NCBI GenBank assembly: GCA_021828715.1
Contig: JAJZDF010000066.1
Span: 1 to 5,200, forward strand
Direction of reading: 5' to 3'
Length of the DNA stretch: 5,200 nt
DNA from: Thermoplasmata archaeon
Lineage (GTDB): Archaea > Thermoplasmatota > Thermoplasmata > Lutacidiplasmatales > UBA184
Shown here: one piece after another, positions 1-5,199 of the stretch
Numbering within the stretch: the stretch's first letter is position 1
Layout: each line of letters opens with the position of its first letter
The notes under the pieces: model-generated
Told to the model about the DNA's origin: nothing
Seen by the model: the letters and a program-made list of their open reading frames with translations, nothing else
Database searches by the model: none
Program-made: the position numbers and the translations under genes

Positions 1-1
1 C

Positions 2-496
2 GCCCGGTTCGCGCTGAACCAGGACCGGCTCACCCCGCGGGCCGGGGGCCTCGCGCGCGAGGTGGGCCTCCTCGGCCCGGTCCGGAACCCCTCCCGCAGC
101 ATCGTCGTCCGGGCGATCGAGGTCGTCCTGGCCGTCGAGGAGGCGCTCCGCATCGTGGACGGGTACCGGCCCCCCCCACGCCCGTTCGTCGAGCCGCCGC
201 CGATTTCCGCCCCGGCCGCCGGCTGCGCCATCACCGAGGCCCCCCGCGGGATGCTCTACCACCGGTATCGGCTGGGGGCGGACGGTCGCATCGCCGAGGC
301 GAAGATCGTCGCCCCGACCTCCCAGAACCAGGGCTGCATCGAGCGGGACGTGCGTCACGTCGTCGAGCGCTCTCTCGCCCTCGACGACGCGGCGCTGGGG
401 GATGCTTGCGAGAAGGCGATCCGAAACCACGACCCGTGCATCTCCTGCGCCACCCACTTCCTCCGTCTGGACGTCGTCCGGCGGCCCGGCCCGTGA
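2..496 (+). CDS. [NiFe]-hydrogenase large (alpha) subunit, group 3-like, C-terminal fragment
   Basis: This is the last 164 residues of a [NiFe]-hydrogenase catalytic subunit; the start lies left of the window. What is seen: an EAPRGMLYHRY segment, then IVAPTSQNQ, then the C-terminal DPCISCATH motif (437-457). The two cysteines of that motif (codons 437-439 and 446-448) are the second pair of ligands to the Ni-Fe centre. The EAPRG.LYH and DPCISCATHFL signatures are typical of cytoplasmic group 3 enzymes (3b NAD(P)-linked or sulfhydrogenase type, with 3c/3d as alternatives). They argue against membrane-bound group 1. In this family a protease removes the tail after the motif's histidine once nickel is inserted; here the tail would be 12 residues (FLRLDVVRRPGP). 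The stop overlaps the GTG start of the maturation protease by 4 bp. The enzyme would couple H2 and a soluble electron carrier; the partner subunits must lie upstream. Confidence 0.93.
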   Translation, partial: ARFALNQDRLTPRAGGLAREVGLLGPVRNPSRSIVVRAIEVVLAVEEALRIVDGYRPPPRPFVEPPPISAPAAGCAITEAPRGMLYHRYRLGADGRIAEAKIVAPTSQNQGCIERDVRHVVERSLALDDAALGDACEKAIRNHDPCISCATHFLRLDVVRRPGP

Positions 497-996
497 CGGA
501 GCCCCGACCGGCGCCGCGACCGAGGGAGGAGGTGCTGGTCATCGGCATCGGCAACGACTTCCGGCGGGACGATGGGTGCGGCCGGGAGGTCGCCCGGCGC
601 CTGCGGGAGCGATTCCCGGAGGTCGCGACGATCGTCGAGTGCGACGGGGAGGTCGCGCACCTCCTCGGCCTCTGGCGGAGCCGCCGGCGGGTGATCGTCG
701 TCGACGCGATCCGGTCGGGATCGCCCGCCGGCACCGTCCGCCGCATCGTCCCGCGCGGCGACGACCTCATGCGGGCGACCCGCGGAGCGGGGTCGACGCA
801 CGGCCTTTCCCTTGCCCAGGCGCTCGGCCTCGCCGACGCCCTGGGCCGCCGCCCGGACCGCTTCGAACTGATCGGGATCGAGGGGGCCGATTACGAGGTC
901 GGACCGGGGCTGAGCCCCGAGGTGGAGGCGGCCGCGGAGCGGGTGGTCGAACTTCTCGGAGCGGAGCTGGCCGGCCGGCCGGCGGGGCCCGAGTGA
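493..996 (+). CDS. Hydrogenase maturation protease (HyaD/HybD/HycI family)
   Basis: This is a 167-residue nickel-dependent endopeptidase (peptidase family M52 type) that would cut the C-terminal tail from the hydrogenase large subunit encoded just upstream, after Ni insertion. After a short proline/arginine-rich N-terminus comes VLVIGIGNDFRRDDG (residues 14-28), the family's GxGN...DD/DEG opening. VVDAIRSG follows (69-76), then STHGLSLAQAL (101-111). By comparison with E. coli HybD (Glu16, Asp62, His93), the metal-sensing ligands would be Asp27, Asp71 and His103, so the site looks intact, with Asp in place of Glu at the first position. The length matches the family. I chose the GTG at 493 because it overlaps the hydrogenase stop (GTGA) and the catalytic core starts shortly after; a TTG at 406 would add 29 residues lying inside the hydrogenase coding region. 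No Shine-Dalgarno sequence is seen, so translational coupling is likely. Confidence 0.92.
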   Translation: MTEPRPAPRPREEVLVIGIGNDFRRDDGCGREVARRLRERFPEVATIVECDGEVAHLLGLWRSRRRVIVVDAIRSGSPAGTVRRIVPRGDDLMRATRGAGSTHGLSLAQALGLADALGRRPDRFELIGIEGADYEVGPGLSPEVEAAAERVVELLGAELAGRPAGPE

Positions 997-998
997 GG
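995..998 (+). promoter_or_regulatory. Candidate ribosome binding site for hypA
   Basis: GAGG at the end of the protease stop codon lies 8 nt before the GTG at 1007. This is a workable Shine-Dalgarno spacing and supports the GTG start that gives the conserved Met-His-Glu N-terminus. It is one of the few recognisable ribosome binding sites in the window. Confidence 0.4.
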
Positions 999-1006
999 AT
1001 CTCCCC

Positions 1007-1315
1007 GTGCACGAAAGCGCCGTGATGAAGGACCTCCGCGCGAAGCTCGTGGAGATCGCCCGCACCGGGGGGCGGATCCGCACGGCGCGGCTCTGGGTCG
1101 GAGCGCTCTCGCCGGTCGCCGCGGAGGCGATCCGCAGCCACTGGTCCGAGGTCGTCACGGGGACGCCGGCGGAAGGCTCCGAACTCGTCGTCGAGGTGTC
1201 GGAGGACCTTACCGACCCCCGGGCCCGCTCGATCGTGCTCCGGGAGGTCGGGGTGGAGGGGCCGGTGGAGCCGACAGACCGTGGGACCGCCTTGACGAGG
1301 GATTCATATCCGTAG
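1007..1315 (+). CDS. hypA: HypA-like nickel metallochaperone without the zinc-finger cysteines
   Basis: This 102-residue protein is of the HypA/HybF family, which delivers nickel to the hydrogenase large subunit together with HypB. The GTG at 1007 gives the N-terminus MHES, keeping the Met1-His2-Glu3 nickel-binding start, which argues strongly for this start codon. The rest follows the HypA fold: a first helix (MKDLRAKLVEIA), the strand RIRTARLWVGALS (residues 23-35), the helix PVAAEAIRSHW, then GTPAEGSELVVEV (52-64). Ordinary HypA proteins next carry two CxxC pairs binding structural zinc. Here that insert is replaced by DLTDPRAR (67-74), leading directly to the last strand SIVLREVGVEG. The protein has no cysteine at all. 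I recall similar cysteine-less HypA variants with a DPRA motif in other hydrogenase operons, so this is probably a variant form rather than a damaged gene. It starts 10 nt after the protease stop. Confidence 0.82.
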   Translation: MHESAVMKDLRAKLVEIARTGGRIRTARLWVGALSPVAAEAIRSHWSEVVTGTPAEGSELVVEVSEDLTDPRARSIVLREVGVEGPVEPTDRGTALTRDSYP

Positions 1316-1333
1316 TCCGGGTCGTTTGCCGCG

Positions 1334-1597
1334 ATGTGCCTCGCGGTTCCCGCCCGGATCGTGGCCGTCGACCGTTCCGACCCGGCCGCTCCGACCGCGA
1401 CGGTCGACTCGGGCGGGACCGTCCGACAGGTTCTGCTGACGTACGTTCCGGAGGCGGCTGTCGGCGGCTACGTGATCGTGCACGCCGGCTTTGCGACGCG
1501 GCTCGTCCCCGAATCCGAGGCACGGGAAGCGATCGAATACTTCCGGGCGCTCCGCACGGCGGCTGCGGCCGCGGGCGGGCCCACCGGAGGGCCGTGA
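1334..1597 (+). CDS. hypC: Hydrogenase assembly chaperone HypC (HypC/HupF family)
   Basis: This is an 87-residue HypC. In the known pathway HypC binds HypD through its N-terminal cysteine, carries the Fe(CN)2CO unit and hands it to the hydrogenase large-subunit precursor. The N-terminus MCLAVPARIV has the invariant Cys2 followed by the family's L-A-V/I-P. Next come a small beta-barrel region (TATVDSGGTVRQVLLTYVPEA), the GGYVIVHAGFAT segment (residues 47-58) and the C-terminal helix EAREAIEYFRAL. The length is normal and no key residue is missing. It begins 18 nt after hypA with no evident Shine-Dalgarno sequence, and its TGA overlaps the GTG of the transporter gene by 4 bp. Its partner HypD is not in the window. 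Confidence 0.95.
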   Translation: MCLAVPARIVAVDRSDPAAPTATVDSGGTVRQVLLTYVPEAAVGGYVIVHAGFATRLVPESEAREAIEYFRALRTAAAAAGGPTGGP

Positions 1598-2577
1598 GCG
1601 ACCCCGAGACGTCCCGGGACCCCGTCGGCGCTCCCGGGATCCCGGCCGGCGCGAGACCGGGGCTCGGCCTCGCCCTGGTCTTCGCCACCGCGCTCATCAG
1701 CGGGGTCTCGACGTTCGTGAACTTCTACGCCGTCCAAGGCACGAGCAGTGATGCGTTCGTGACGGCGCGCAACCTCGTGACCGCGCTCTTGCTCCTGCCG
1801 GTCGCCTGGATCGGGCACCGCGCGTTCCGCGGCCGCCTGGGCCGGGGCGACTGGGGGCGCCTCGCGCTCATCGGGCTCGTCGGGGGGGCCATCCCCTTCC
1901 TCCTCTTCTTCCACGGCCTCGCGCTCGCGACCGCGGCCGGCGGGGCGGCGACCGCGTCGTTCGCCTACCGGGGGCTGTTCCTGGCGGCGACGATCCTCGG
2001 CATCGTCTTCCTGCACGAACGGCTCCACTGGCGCGGGACGCTGGCGGCGGCGCTGCTGCTCGGGGGGAACGTCCTCCTGCTTTCGTTCTACGAACCGGTG
2101 TGGACCCCCGGGACCGCCTACGTTCTCGCGGCGACCCTCCTGTGGGCCGGCGAGTACACCCTCTCCCGGAGGACCCTCCGCCGCCTGCCCTCCTCCACGG
2201 TCGGGTTGGGCCGGATGGGGTTCGGGGCCGCCTTCCTCGGCGCCTACCTCGCGATCACCGGCCAGGTGGGGCAGGCCACGACGATGTCGGTATCCGAGTG
2301 GGAGTGGGTCGGGATCAGCGCCCTCCTGCTCGCCGCGTTCGTGGTGGCGTGGTACGCGGGCCTGAAACGGGTGGAGGTCGGACCGGCGACGAGCGTCCTC
2401 GTGCTCGGATTCCCGGTCACGTTCGTACTGGGGAGCGCCTTCGCCGGTACGCCGTTCACCCTCGCGCAGGCCGCGGGCGCGGCGGTCGTCACCGTCGGGG
2501 TCGGCGTCGCGCTCGGCGGGGCCGCCCTCCGTCGGGCGTGGGGGTCGGTCGCGGCGCTCGCCCGCCCCACGGCGTGA
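1594..2577 (+). CDS. DMT-superfamily (EamA-like) integral membrane transporter
   Basis: This is a 327-residue membrane protein. After a hydrophilic N-terminus of about 22 residues, roughly ten hydrophobic helices can be seen (near residues 25-46, 57-77, 89-112, 120-140, 147-166, 172-190, 205-223, 237-257, 264-285 and 290-311). They form two five-helix halves, as in the drug/metabolite transporter superfamily with two EamA domains. Features typical of EamA proteins include the FLHERLHW segment after helix 4, the LLWAGEYTLSRR stretch at helix 6 (starting the second half) and the P-ATSVLVLGFPVTFVLGSAF segment in helix 9. The substrate cannot be predicted; EamA proteins export or import amino acids, metabolites and other small molecules. 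The GTG at 1594 overlaps the hypC stop (GTGA), which fixes the start; extending upstream would only read hypC out of frame. It ends 5 nt before the DUF6390-like gene, so it sits inside the hydrogenase operon, where a transporter of this class has no known role. Confidence 0.88.
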   Translation: MSDPETSRDPVGAPGIPAGARPGLGLALVFATALISGVSTFVNFYAVQGTSSDAFVTARNLVTALLLLPVAWIGHRAFRGRLGRGDWGRLALIGLVGGAIPFLLFFHGLALATAAGGAATASFAYRGLFLAATILGIVFLHERLHWRGTLAAALLLGGNVLLLSFYEPVWTPGTAYVLAATLLWAGEYTLSRRTLRRLPSSTVGLGRMGFGAAFLGAYLAITGQVGQATTMSVSEWEWVGISALLLAAFVVAWYAGLKRVEVGPATSVLVLGFPVTFVLGSAFAGTPFTLAQAAGAAVVTVGVGVALGGAALRRAWGSVAALARPTA

Positions 2578-2582
2578 GACCG

Positions 2583-3353
2583 ATGGACGGGATCGAGCTC
2601 GGTGCCCGGTTCAGCCTCGCGACCAGCCGTCTCCAGTACTGCGGCCCCGACGGGGCGGATCGTACCCTCGACCGGGCGATCGGGGAGCCGTCGGCCCGGC
2701 CGGCCGCCCGGGCCGCGCTCGAACGGTTCGAGGCGTTGATGCCGTACCTCGAGACGATCGCCGGCGCGCACGGCCTCGATCCGTTCGACCGGCGGGTCAC
2801 CGAGGCGTACTGGATCGGCAACGAGCTCCTCGACGGGCTCGGCCGTCCGGAGTTCCGGACCCTCCTCGAGACGCTCCGGCGACGGGGACTGCCTCGGTCG
2901 ACCGCCGAGCGCCTCCTCGCGCACCTACCCCGCGAACCGCTCCTGCACCATCTGTTCCACGTGGCGTTCGTCGGGGTCGGGAACGTGACGGGGCACGTCC
3001 CGACCACACTCGCCAACATGGAGGCGTGCCGGCCCGGGTGGGGCCGGGTGACCGAGGTCGACCCCACGCGGATGCTTCTCCTTGCGCCGACGCTCGTGCG
3101 AGACGGGTCCCGGCTCGGCTGGGGAACGGAGCGGTCGGTGCTCCTGCCCCGGGATCCCGGCCGTTTCCCCGAACTGACGGTCGGTGCCCCCGTCGCGTTC
3201 CACTGGGGGATGGCGGCGCTGCGGCTCTCCGCTCGGCAGCACCGGCTCCTCGCCGGCTACTCGGCTCGCGCCCTCGCCGCCGCGAACGAAGCGTTGCCGC
3301 TCCTGGGGGTCTTCGACGGGGATCCCGGCCTCCCGGCCGACCGGCCCGGGTAG
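2583..3353 (+). CDS. DUF6390-like protein, hydrogenase-operon associated, function unknown
   Basis: This 256-residue soluble protein has no signal peptide or membrane helix. I recognise it from memory as resembling the DUF6390 family, which I recall next to [NiFe]-hydrogenase and hyp genes; no function is established. Landmarks: LQYCGPDG (residues 17-24), a helical stretch containing MPYLETIAGAHGLDPFDRR (53-71), EAYWIGNELLDG (74-85), LHHLFHVAFVG (121-131) with paired histidines, and a beta-rich C-terminal part opening with RPGWGRVTEVD (150-160). Cys20, His122, His123 and His126 could bind a metal, but that is inference. The ATG at 2583 follows the transporter stop by 5 nt; the frame is open further upstream, but only as a shadow of the transporter gene. 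The last 97 bp are overlapped by the 3' end of the CBS gene on the other strand. This is probably the last gene of the operon. Its position suggests an accessory part in hydrogenase maturation or activity. Confidence 0.72.
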   Translation: MDGIELGARFSLATSRLQYCGPDGADRTLDRAIGEPSARPAARAALERFEALMPYLETIAGAHGLDPFDRRVTEAYWIGNELLDGLGRPEFRTLLETLRRRGLPRSTAERLLAHLPREPLLHHLFHVAFVGVGNVTGHVPTTLANMEACRPGWGRVTEVDPTRMLLLAPTLVRDGSRLGWGTERSVLLPRDPGRFPELTVGAPVAFHWGMAALRLSARQHRLLAGYSARALAAANEALPLLGVFDGDPGLPADRPG

Positions 3354-3958
3354 GGTCGGACCGTCGGTCCGGCGCCGGCGATGACGGCCCGGAAGAGATC
3401 GCCCCGGGTGACGACCCCGACGAGCCGTCCGCGGTCGACGACGGGTAGCCGATTGATCCGGTGCGCATGCATCGTGGCCGCGGCGCCGGGGAGCGACTCG
3501 TCCGGGCGCGTCACGATAGGGGGCCGGCTCATCGCCGAGCGGACCCGGGTCTTCTCCAGACGGGCCCGGATCTTCGGAACGGCGGGCCCGGCCGGAGAGG
3601 CAAGGCCGACGATCACCACATCGAGGAGGCCCTGGATCCCCGGGAATCCCGCCGACCCGACCAGGAGCCGGCTGAGGTCGCGCTGGCTGATGACCCCCAC
3701 GACCCGGCCCCGCCGGTCGACGACGGGCAGCCCGGAGACCCCGTGGGTGCGCATCAGCATCGCCGCGTCCAGCAGCGGGGCGTCCTCGGCGACGAGCACC
3801 GCCGGAGCGCTGCAGACCTCACGGACCTCGAGCGGAGCGGCGCCGGGCCGCAGGAAGGGGGCGGGGGCCGTTCGCGGCCGGGCCGGGCGGAGCCGGCCCG
3901 AGACGGTTCGACGACCGGGCGTTCGACGGCGACCGGGAGACGACAGCGTGCGCGGCAT
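3257..3958 (-). CDS. Tandem CBS-domain protein
   Basis: This 233-residue protein has two CBS domains, at about residues 47-101 and 139-194. Both show the usual pattern: a helix with M.......GLPVVD or INRLPVVD, then GRVVGVISQRDL and GRLVGVVTRGDL. Paired CBS domains form a Bateman module that binds adenine nucleotides or similar ligands; no catalytic or DNA-binding domain is attached, so this is likely a stand-alone sensor or regulator of unknown partner. The linker (102-138) is longer than usual and has a hydrophobic LLDVVIVGLA segment. Residues 1-42 are rich in Arg and Pro and look disordered, as does the tail from about 200. The ATG at 3958 is chosen because I see no other good start before the first CBS domain. 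The tail (about residues 202-233) lies opposite the end of the DUF6390-like gene. It is divergent from the gene at 4073. Confidence 0.88.
   Translation of the reverse strand: MPRTLSSPGRRRTPGRRTVSGRLRPARPRTAPAPFLRPGAAPLEVREVCSAPAVLVAEDAPLLDAAMLMRTHGVSGLPVVDRRGRVVGVISQRDLSRLLVGSAGFPGIQGLLDVVIVGLASPAGPAVPKIRARLEKTRVRSAMSRPPIVTRPDESLPGAAATMHAHRINRLPVVDRGRLVGVVTRGDLFRAVIAGAGPTVRPYPGRSAGRPGSPSKTPRSGNASFAAARARAE
3906..3937. repeat. Short imperfect tandem repeat in the CBS gene 5' end
   Basis: Two neighbouring units, GTTCGACGACCGGG (3906-3919) and GTTCGACGGCGACCGGG (3921-3937), differ by a 3-base insertion. On the coding (minus) strand they encode the repeated Pro-Gly-Arg-Arg pattern in the Arg-rich N-terminus of the CBS protein (about residues 8-18). 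It may be simple slippage in GC-rich sequence; no function is evident. Confidence 0.5.
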
Positions 3959-4072
3959 CGTTCCGGGTACGGCAGTTCCGCCGTATCAAGGGGCCGGCGG
4001 GCCGCCGACCGGCGACGGTCAATCCGGTTTTACCGCGCCTTCTATGAGTCCGAACCCGGTCGGGGCTCTGCT
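3959..4072. promoter_or_regulatory. Divergent intergenic region, candidate promoters for the CBS gene and the 4073 gene
   Basis: This 114-bp spacer lies between two divergently transcribed genes, so it should hold both promoters. Against the GC-rich background there are two A/T-richer patches. CCGTATCAAG (3981-3990) is about 25-31 bp upstream of the CBS start when read on the minus strand. CGGTTTTACCG (4025-4035), followed by TTCTATGAG (4040-4048), lies upstream of the ATG at 4073. CGGT-TTT-ACCG is a perfect 4-bp-arm inverted repeat. No clear bacterial -35/-10 pair or canonical archaeal TATA box can be assigned. The distances would suit leaderless archaeal-type promoters, but this is only inference. 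Confidence 0.35.
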
Positions 4073-4813
4073 ATGAGCGACGCGCCGACCCCTCCCGCCG
4101 CCCCCACCCGGTCCCGCGAGGTCCTGCAGGCGCTCGAGGCCGAGATGGCACGGGAGGACCAGGAGGTGGTCTTTCCGCTGATGGAACGGATGCGGGAGGT
4201 CGCGGACGCGCTGGCGGCGGGCCGCCCGATCGACCCGGGATACCTGGAGACGGGCTTCCGGGCCTGGCACGAGTACATCGAGGGAGTCCACCAACAACGC
4301 CTCTCCTGGCTGGCCACGGTGGTCGACTCGGCGCCCCTGCGCATCGGACCCCGGCGGGCCCGCGGAGGCCGGCTGGCCGCCTGGTGGCACCGGATCCTCC
4401 GCCGGACGGCGGCGGTCGCGCCGTCCGCCGCCCCGAGCCTCGAGTCCGCCTACGCCGACATCGCGGGCACCCAGGCTCGAATGGCCCAGCGGATCGCGGT
4501 ACTCGAGGAACTGGTGGACCATTACCGGCGGCACGAGTATTACGCGGACCAGATGATCGCCTCCCTCGTGCGCAGCGGGGCCTTCTCCGATCGGGCGTGG
4601 GCAAAGTACGAGGAGGAGTTCGTGCTTCGGACGCTCGACGAGCACCTCCTCGAGGAGCGCGCCGAGCGCCTGGCGCGCGAGGTCGTCGCGGCGCACGACG
4701 GTCTCGAGGGCCTGCGCACGGCGGTCCGGGAGTTCTTGTCCCGCCCGGTCGCGGCGCGGCCGCATCCCGATCCGGCGGTCCCCGCTCAGGCCGCCCGGCC
4801 GGCCGGCGCGTAG
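4073..4813 (+). CDS. Hypothetical helical protein, possibly degenerate hemerythrin (HHE)-like
   Basis: This 246-residue cytoplasmic protein is predicted to be almost all helix, with a Pro-rich N-terminus (about 1-12), a Pro/Ala-rich tail (from about 225) and an Arg-rich hinge (about 90-122) between two helical halves. The first half (13-85) contains MREVADALAAGRPIDPGYLETG followed by WHEYIEGVHQQRL, which resembles the second and third helices of HHE hemerythrin domains. The second half (125-222) contains VDHYRRHEYYADQMIASL and AWAKYEEEFVLRTLDEHLLEE, which resembles a hemerythrin C-terminal helix pair. The set of His and Glu ligands of a di-iron site is incomplete: histidines are at 66, 73, 150, 154 and 191, but there is none in the first helix and no EExxLFP. 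The fold assignment is therefore weak and the protein may not bind iron. The ATG at 4073 was chosen because upstream in-frame sequence only shadows the CBS gene. Its end overlaps the malic enzyme gene tail-to-tail by 28 bp. Confidence 0.75.
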   Translation: MSDAPTPPAAPTRSREVLQALEAEMAREDQEVVFPLMERMREVADALAAGRPIDPGYLETGFRAWHEYIEGVHQQRLSWLATVVDSAPLRIGPRRARGGRLAAWWHRILRRTAAVAPSAAPSLESAYADIAGTQARMAQRIAVLEELVDHYRRHEYYADQMIASLVRSGAFSDRAWAKYEEEFVLRTLDEHLLEERAERLAREVVAAHDGLEGLRTAVREFLSRPVAARPHPDPAVPAQAARPAGA

Positions 4814-5199
4814 CGCGGGTACTCCGGGATCCACTGGGACGACCGGATCCGGGCCCGGAGCTCGTCGGGCGACACCGCCGGGGCGATGCGCTCCTCGACT
4901 GCGGCGCTCCCGACCGCGAAGGCGATGTCGCGGGCGACGGCCCGCAGGTCGGCGACCGGCGGGAGCAGCGGTCCGTTCGGGTCGCGCGCGACCGGAGCGA
5001 GGTCGCCGAGCGCGCCGGCGGCGGCGAGGATCATCCGGTCGGTGACCCGGCGCGCGCGGCTCGCGCTGACGCCGAGGCCGATCGCCGGAAAGATGTAGAC
5101 GTTGTTGCACTGGGCGATCGGGACCGACCGGTCGCCGAGCGTGACCGCGGGGAACGGGGAGCCGGTCGCGACGCGGGCACTTCCTCCCGTCCAACGGAG
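4786..5199 (-). CDS. NAD(P)-dependent malic enzyme (SfcA/MaeA-like large type), C-terminal fragment
   Basis: This is the last 137 residues of a malic enzyme, which converts malate to pyruvate, CO2 and NAD(P)H; the 5' part lies beyond the right edge. The fragment opens with RWTGGSARVATGSPFPAV (residues 2-19) and continues with QCNNVYIFPAIGLGV (30-44) and RVTDRMILAAAGAL (51-64). These are the conserved W..GRA..A(T/S)GSPF, NN.(Y/F)IFPG(I/V)GLG and VTD.M...AA blocks of the NAD-binding domain of the large malic enzyme type. The C-terminus QWIPEYPRY matches the usual W.PEY ending, so the 3' end looks complete. PAIGLG has Ala where most relatives have Gly (FPGIGLG), a minor change. The reading frame is open from the edge at 5199; an ATG at 5034 is internal. 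It converges on the gene at 4073-4813, overlapping by 28 bp. Confidence 0.93.
   Translation of the reverse strand, partial: LRWTGGSARVATGSPFPAVTLGDRSVPIAQCNNVYIFPAIGLGVSASRARRVTDRMILAAAGALGDLAPVARDPNGPLLPPVADLRAVARDIAFAVGSAAVEERIAPAVSPDELRARIRSSQWIPEYPRYAPAGRAA

Noticed and set aside
406..492. Earlier TTG start for the maturation protease
   Set aside because: It would add 29 unconserved residues inside the hydrogenase coding sequence; the GTG at 493 overlapping the upstream stop gives a normal family length.
968..986. GGCC/CCGG-rich run near the protease 3' end, considered as a terminator or repeat
   Set aside because: It lies inside the coding sequence (Ala-Gly-Arg-Pro codons), has no T-run, and is only a few bases from the next gene of the same operon.
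355..1158. Minus-strand open frame of 267 codons opposite the protease and hypA
   Set aside because: There is no domain signature, and it is fully opposite well-recognised hydrogenase, protease and hypA genes.
1007..1315. Possibility that the HypA gene is a pseudogene because the zinc motif is missing
   Set aside because: The frame is intact and both ends of the fold (MHE start and final strand SIVLREVGVE) are preserved in register around a short clean replacement, which fits a genuine variant better than decay.
1336..1593. Upstream extension of the transporter frame
   Set aside because: It only reads hypC in another frame, giving Arg-rich sequence; the GTG at 1594 immediately precedes a normal N-terminus.
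2100..2582. Upstream extension of the DUF6390-like frame
   Set aside because: It is out-of-frame reading of the transporter gene, Arg/Gly/Pro-rich; the ATG at 2583 directly follows the transporter stop.
3461..4072. Upstream extension of the 4073 gene in the same frame
   Set aside because: The in-frame open stretch lies opposite the CBS-domain gene and encodes low-complexity Arg/Gly/Pro sequence; the ATG at 4073 is the first start outside that gene.
4019..5194. Long minus-strand open frame of 391 codons
   Set aside because: It is a shadow frame of very GC-rich DNA: composition is Arg/Pro/Gly-rich, with no recognisable motif, and it crosses two better-supported genes (4073-4813 on the plus strand and the malic enzyme in another minus frame).
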